Assembly (NCBI GenBank): GCA_004195315.1
Contig: SDWL01000063.1
Span: forward strand, 1 to 8,925
DNA length: 8,925 nucleotides
Direction of reading: 5' to 3'
Source of the DNA: Lutibacter sp.
GTDB lineage: Bacteria > Bacteroidota > Bacteroidia > Flavobacteriales > Flavobacteriaceae
Shown: piece by piece, positions 6,748 to 8,925 of the stretch
How positions within the stretch are numbered: position 1 is the stretch's first letter
Layout of the letters: each line of letters starts with the position of its first letter
Notes under the pieces: generated by a model
What the model saw: only the letters and a program-made list of their open reading frames with translations
The model's database searches: none
Told to the model about the DNA's origin: nothing
Made by a program: the position numbers and the translations under genes

Positions 6748-7098
6748 ATGAAAACAATAAAAATATTAGGAACAGGTTGTCCAAATTGTGTGACAACAGA
6801 AAAAATTGTAGCTGAAGTAGTAAAAGAATTAAAGATTGAGGCTAAAATTATTAAAGTAACGGATATTCAAGAAATAATGGCGTATGATATAATGAGTACA
6901 CCTGCTGTTGTAATTGATGAAAAAATAGTTGTAAAAGGTCGTGTGCCTAGTGCTTCAGAAATGAAAGAATTATTAACGGAAGAGGCTTGTTGTTCTGACA
7001 CAAATTCAGATTGTTGCACTACTAATGATTCTTGCTGCGAACCTAGTTCAGAAAAAACTTCAGATCCTTGTTGTGATCCAAGTTCGAATTGTTGTTAA
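6748..7098 (+). CDS. Thioredoxin-fold protein (TM0996 type) with five-CC tail
   Basis: Residues 1-78 are a compact thioredoxin/glutaredoxin-like domain of the TM0996 'redox-active disulfide protein 2' type: KTIKILGTGCPNC, with the redox pair C11-x2-C14 directly after the first strand, and the cis-proline region MSTPAVVIDEKIV (P52) followed by VKGRVPSASEMKELL. Residues 79-116 form a low-complexity Ser/Asp/Cys tail with five adjacent cysteine pairs at 81-82, 89-90, 96-97, 108-109 and 115-116, making twelve cysteines in 116 residues. Proteins of the family usually stop at about residue 78. Vicinal thiols bind As(III) tightly, and the gene lies between arsR and acr3, so I infer arsenite or antimonite binding, storage or delivery, or redox repair in the cytosol. 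ArsD, the arsenite metallochaperone, also combines a thioredoxin fold with vicinal cysteine pairs. Family partners are often DUF318/ArsP-like permeases, and one begins at 8802. There is no signal peptide. Domain assignment is firm; the tail function is unproven. Confidence 0.85.
   Translation: MKTIKILGTGCPNCVTTEKIVAEVVKELKIEAKIIKVTDIQEIMAYDIMSTPAVVIDEKIVVKGRVPSASEMKELLTEEACCSDTNSDCCTTNDSCCEPSSEKTSDPCCDPSSNCC
7027..7086 (+). repeat. Internal repeat in the Cys-rich tail
   Basis: Codons 94-101 (DSCCEPSS, 7027-7050) recur as codons 106-113 (DPCCDPSS, 7063-7086) with 18 of 24 bases identical and a 36-base period. This suggests the tail grew by duplication of a short D-x-C-C unit. Confidence 0.6.
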
Positions 7099-7138
7099 AT
7101 AGTATAAATAAGAATCTCAAAATTTCAATATTTTAAAC

Positions 7139-8173
7139 ATGAAAAAAAGACTAAAATTATTAGATCGTTTTTTAACACTTTGGATATTTTTAGCAATGGC
7201 TATTGGTGTTAGTCTAGGCTATTTCTTTCCTCAAATGGCAAATGTAACAAATTCTCTGTCTGTAGGTTCTACAAATATCCCTCTTGCTATTGGTCTAATT
7301 TTAATGATGTATCCTCCATTAGCTAAAGTGGATTATAGTTTAATTCCAACCGTTTTTAAAGACACAAAATTAATGTCTTTGTCCTTATTTTTAAACTGGA
7401 TTGTTGGTCCAATTTTAATGTTTGCATTAGCTGTAATCTTTTTAAGAGATGAACCAGGATATATGTCGGGTTTAATTTTAATTGGTCTGGCTCGTTGTAT
7501 TGCAATGGTAATTGTTTGGAACGATTTAGCTGGTGCGAGTAGAGAATATGGCGCAACATTAATTGCTTTAAATAGTGTTTTTCAAATTATAACCTACAGT
7601 TTTTATGCGTGGTTATTTATTACTGTATTACCAGACTATTTTGGATTAGAGGGATTTGATGTAGATATTTCTGTGTGGGAAGTAGCCAAAAGTGTTTTAA
7701 TTTATTTAGGTATTCCTTTTTTAGCGGGATTTTTAAGTCGAAAATATTTAGTGAAATACAAGGGTGAAACTTGGTATAACCATAAATTTATTCCTTTTAT
7801 TTCGCCTATTACTTTAATTGCTTTATTAGCAACTATTGTTTTAATGTTTAGTTTAAAAGGAGATTTAATTGTTGAAATTCCTTTCGATGTATTAAAAATT
7901 GCAGTACCATTAGTTATCTATTTTATACTGATGTTCTTTATAAGTTTCTTTGTAGGAAAAGCAATGAATATAGATTATAAACGTAACGCAGCAGTTGCTT
8001 TTACGGCTACGGGAAATAATTTTGAATTAGCTATTGCGGTGTCAATTGCCGTTTTCGGGTTAAATTCTCAGCAAGCATTTACAGGTGTTATTGGGCCCTT
8101 AGTTGAGGTTCCAGTTTTAATACTTTTGGTAAAGGTATCATTATGGTTGAAGAAAAAATATTATTCAAATTAA
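7139..8173 (+). CDS. acr3: ACR3-family arsenite efflux pump
   Basis: Inner-membrane secondary transporter of the BART superfamily that exports arsenite, and antimonite in some members, driven by the proton gradient. At 344 residues with about ten hydrophobic segments (starting near residues 11, 46, 79, 109, 143, 183, 220, 251, 289 and 315), it has the normal length and topology. Family marks are LNWIVGPILMFALA (85-98), GLARCIAMVIVWNDLA (116-131) with the essential cysteine C120 in segment 4, AFTATGNNFELAIAVSI (287-303), and GPLVEVPVLILLV (319-331) with E323 in segment 10. It is unrelated to the 12-segment ArsB. It starts 40 bases after the thioredoxin-like gene without an evident promoter, and the methyltransferase begins 6 bases after its stop, so it is the core of an operon. 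With no arsC in view, the window explains As(III) export but not As(V) reduction. Confidence 0.95.
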   Translation: MKKRLKLLDRFLTLWIFLAMAIGVSLGYFFPQMANVTNSLSVGSTNIPLAIGLILMMYPPLAKVDYSLIPTVFKDTKLMSLSLFLNWIVGPILMFALAVIFLRDEPGYMSGLILIGLARCIAMVIVWNDLAGASREYGATLIALNSVFQIITYSFYAWLFITVLPDYFGLEGFDVDISVWEVAKSVLIYLGIPFLAGFLSRKYLVKYKGETWYNHKFIPFISPITLIALLATIVLMFSLKGDLIVEIPFDVLKIAVPLVIYFILMFFISFFVGKAMNIDYKRNAAVAFTATGNNFELAIAVSIAVFGLNSQQAFTGVIGPLVEVPVLILLVKVSLWLKKKYYSN

Positions 8174-8179
8174 ATAGAG

Positions 8180-8797
8180 ATGAAAGATTTTTGGGAAGAA
8201 AGATATAAAAATAAAGAATTTGCTTATGGTGTTAAGCCAAATCAATTTTTTGAGAATGCTTTAGATAAATATAACTTAAAAGGAACAATGCTTTTACCTG
8301 CAGAAGGAGAAGGTAGAAATGCTGTTTTTGCGGCTGAAAAAGGCGTAGATGTTACTTGTTTTGATATTAGTGATGAAGGTAAGGTTAAAGCATTAAAATT
8401 GGCTGAATTAAATAATGTTAGCATTAATTATTTAATAGGTGAATTTTCTGAAATGAAGTTTAAAGATAATTCATTTGATGTAATTGCTTTAATTTATGCA
8501 CATTTTTCTGCAGATTTAAAAACTCAATATCATAAAATATTAACTAAATATTTAAAAAAAGAAGGAGTTTTAATTTTAGAAGGCTTTAGTAAAAAGCAAC
8601 TCAGCATTAATGAGGACAAAAATCAATCTTTAGGCCCCAAAAACATTGAGATGCTTTATTCTTTAGAAGAAATAAAAAATGATTTTTCTGCATTAGAAAT
8701 AGTAGTTTTAAAAGAGGAAGAAATAGAATTAAATGAAGGAATATATCATAAAGGAAAAGCTTCTGTAATTCGGTTTATTGCAAAAAAAATAAGATAA
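8180..8797 (+). CDS. SAM-dependent methyltransferase, TehB/TPMT-like
   Basis: Class I Rossmann-fold methyltransferase of 205 residues. It opens with FWEERYKNKEFAYGVKPNQFF (4-24), typical of the TehB/thiopurine-methyltransferase-like group. Motif I is LLPAEGEGRNAVFAA (38-52), the acidic residue ending strand 2 is D62 in VTCFDIS, strand 4 is FDVIALIYAHF (99-109), and the C-terminal HKGKASVIRFIAKK (190-203) matches the closing strands of the group. The substrate is unknown. It is not ArsM: C60 is its only cysteine, while arsenite methyltransferases need several to hold As(III). TehB relatives act on tellurite and other chalcogen compounds and TPMT on thiols, so a metalloid or thiol substrate is possible. 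Its place in the operon, 6 bases after acr3 and 4 bases before a permease, supports a role in metalloid handling, but this is inference. Confidence 0.85.
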   Translation: MKDFWEERYKNKEFAYGVKPNQFFENALDKYNLKGTMLLPAEGEGRNAVFAAEKGVDVTCFDISDEGKVKALKLAELNNVSINYLIGEFSEMKFKDNSFDVIALIYAHFSADLKTQYHKILTKYLKKEGVLILEGFSKKQLSINEDKNQSLGPKNIEMLYSLEEIKNDFSALEIVVLKEEEIELNEGIYHKGKASVIRFIAKKIR

Positions 8798-8801
8798 GTT
8801 T

Positions 8802-8906
8802 ATGTTTGATTGGATTCAAGAAATAGCAGATTGGTTAGTATTTGATACGCTTAACTTAAAAGAAGGAAATCATTTGGCTGAAGCTCTAAATTTCTTCATT
8901 TATGAT
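8802..8906 (+). CDS. Permease N-terminus, ArsP/DUF318-like (3' partial)
   Basis: ATG at 8802 opens a frame of 35 codons that runs into the adapter at 8907. The sequence MFDWIQEIADWLVFDTLNL followed by KEGNHLAEALNFFIYD resembles the N-terminus of Bacteroidota permeases of the DUF318/UPF0718 family. This family includes ArsP, an exporter of trivalent organoarsenicals. The start lies 4 bases after the methyltransferase stop, so it belongs to the same operon. Family members often accompany TM0996-type thioredoxins, one of which is encoded three genes upstream. None of the membrane core or its conserved cysteine region is in the window, so the assignment rests on N-terminal resemblance and context. 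Confidence 0.65.
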
Positions 8907-8925
8907 CTGTCTCTTATACACATCT
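8907..8925 (-). other. Nextera/Tn5 mosaic-end adapter (artefact)
   Basis: CTGTCTCTTATACACATCT is the exact reverse complement of bases 1-19 and is the Nextera adapter read at the end of an insert. Genomic sequence stops at 8906, in the middle of the permease gene. Confidence 0.97.

Noticed and set aside
8180..8797. ArsM arsenite methyltransferase
   Set aside because: Only one cysteine is present and the N-terminal and C-terminal signatures are those of the TehB/TPMT-like group.
1..8925. Terminal inverted repeats suggesting a composite transposon around the window
   Set aside because: The 19-mers are the engineered Tn5 mosaic end of Nextera adapters, there is no transposase in the window, and the content includes a housekeeping chromosomal block.

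Overview
This is a low-GC fragment of a Bacteroidota chromosome, very probably Flavobacteriaceae. The evidence is the AT-rich coding style, the ileS-TraR/DksA-like-lspA gene order, promoters of the Bacteroidota TTG/TAnnTTTG type, and protein signatures typical of the group: a degenerate DksA zinc finger, an LspA with a long loop between its catalytic aspartates, and an IleRS of the long eukaryote-like class. Both window ends are the 19-base Tn5/Nextera mosaic end (1-19 and 8907-8925). These are library adapter, not genome, so the first and last genes are cut by the end of the biological sequence.

Left part (20-1716). A 5'-truncated membrane-anchored J-domain protein of DjlA type (glycine zipper, TerB, J domain) ends at 723. 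A hairpin terminator at 813-853 separates it from a convergent, decayed metallophosphoesterase gene on the minus strand (851-1571). That gene keeps recognisable metal-site motifs but carries several in-frame stops, frame changes and a loss of its C-terminal motifs. A weak promoter-like box precedes ileS.

Middle part (1717-6188). This is a housekeeping block on the plus strand: isoleucyl-tRNA synthetase, a TraR/DksA-like regulator 4 bases later, a strong terminator, then lipoprotein signal peptidase starting at TTG. The IleRS has G-I-H-H where class I synthetases have H-I-G-H, an alteration linked to very high mupirocin resistance.

Right part (6189-8906). This is an arsenic-resistance locus. 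An ArsR repressor gene has a good promoter whose -7 box lies inside a dyad. A related sequence element recurs just after a second promoter upstream of the next gene. The second unit encodes a TM0996-type thioredoxin-fold protein with CPNC and a tail of five Cys-Cys pairs, an ACR3 arsenite efflux pump, a TehB/TPMT-like SAM methyltransferase, and the first 35 residues of a permease resembling the ArsP/DUF318 family. No arsC is present within the window. The likely logic is that ArsR senses As(III) and releases both promoters, ACR3 exports arsenite, and the Cys-rich thioredoxin-like protein binds or delivers As(III), perhaps doing the job ArsD does in proteobacteria. The methyltransferase and permease may deal with methylated metalloid species. 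The Cys-rich protein and its context are the most interesting item in the window.
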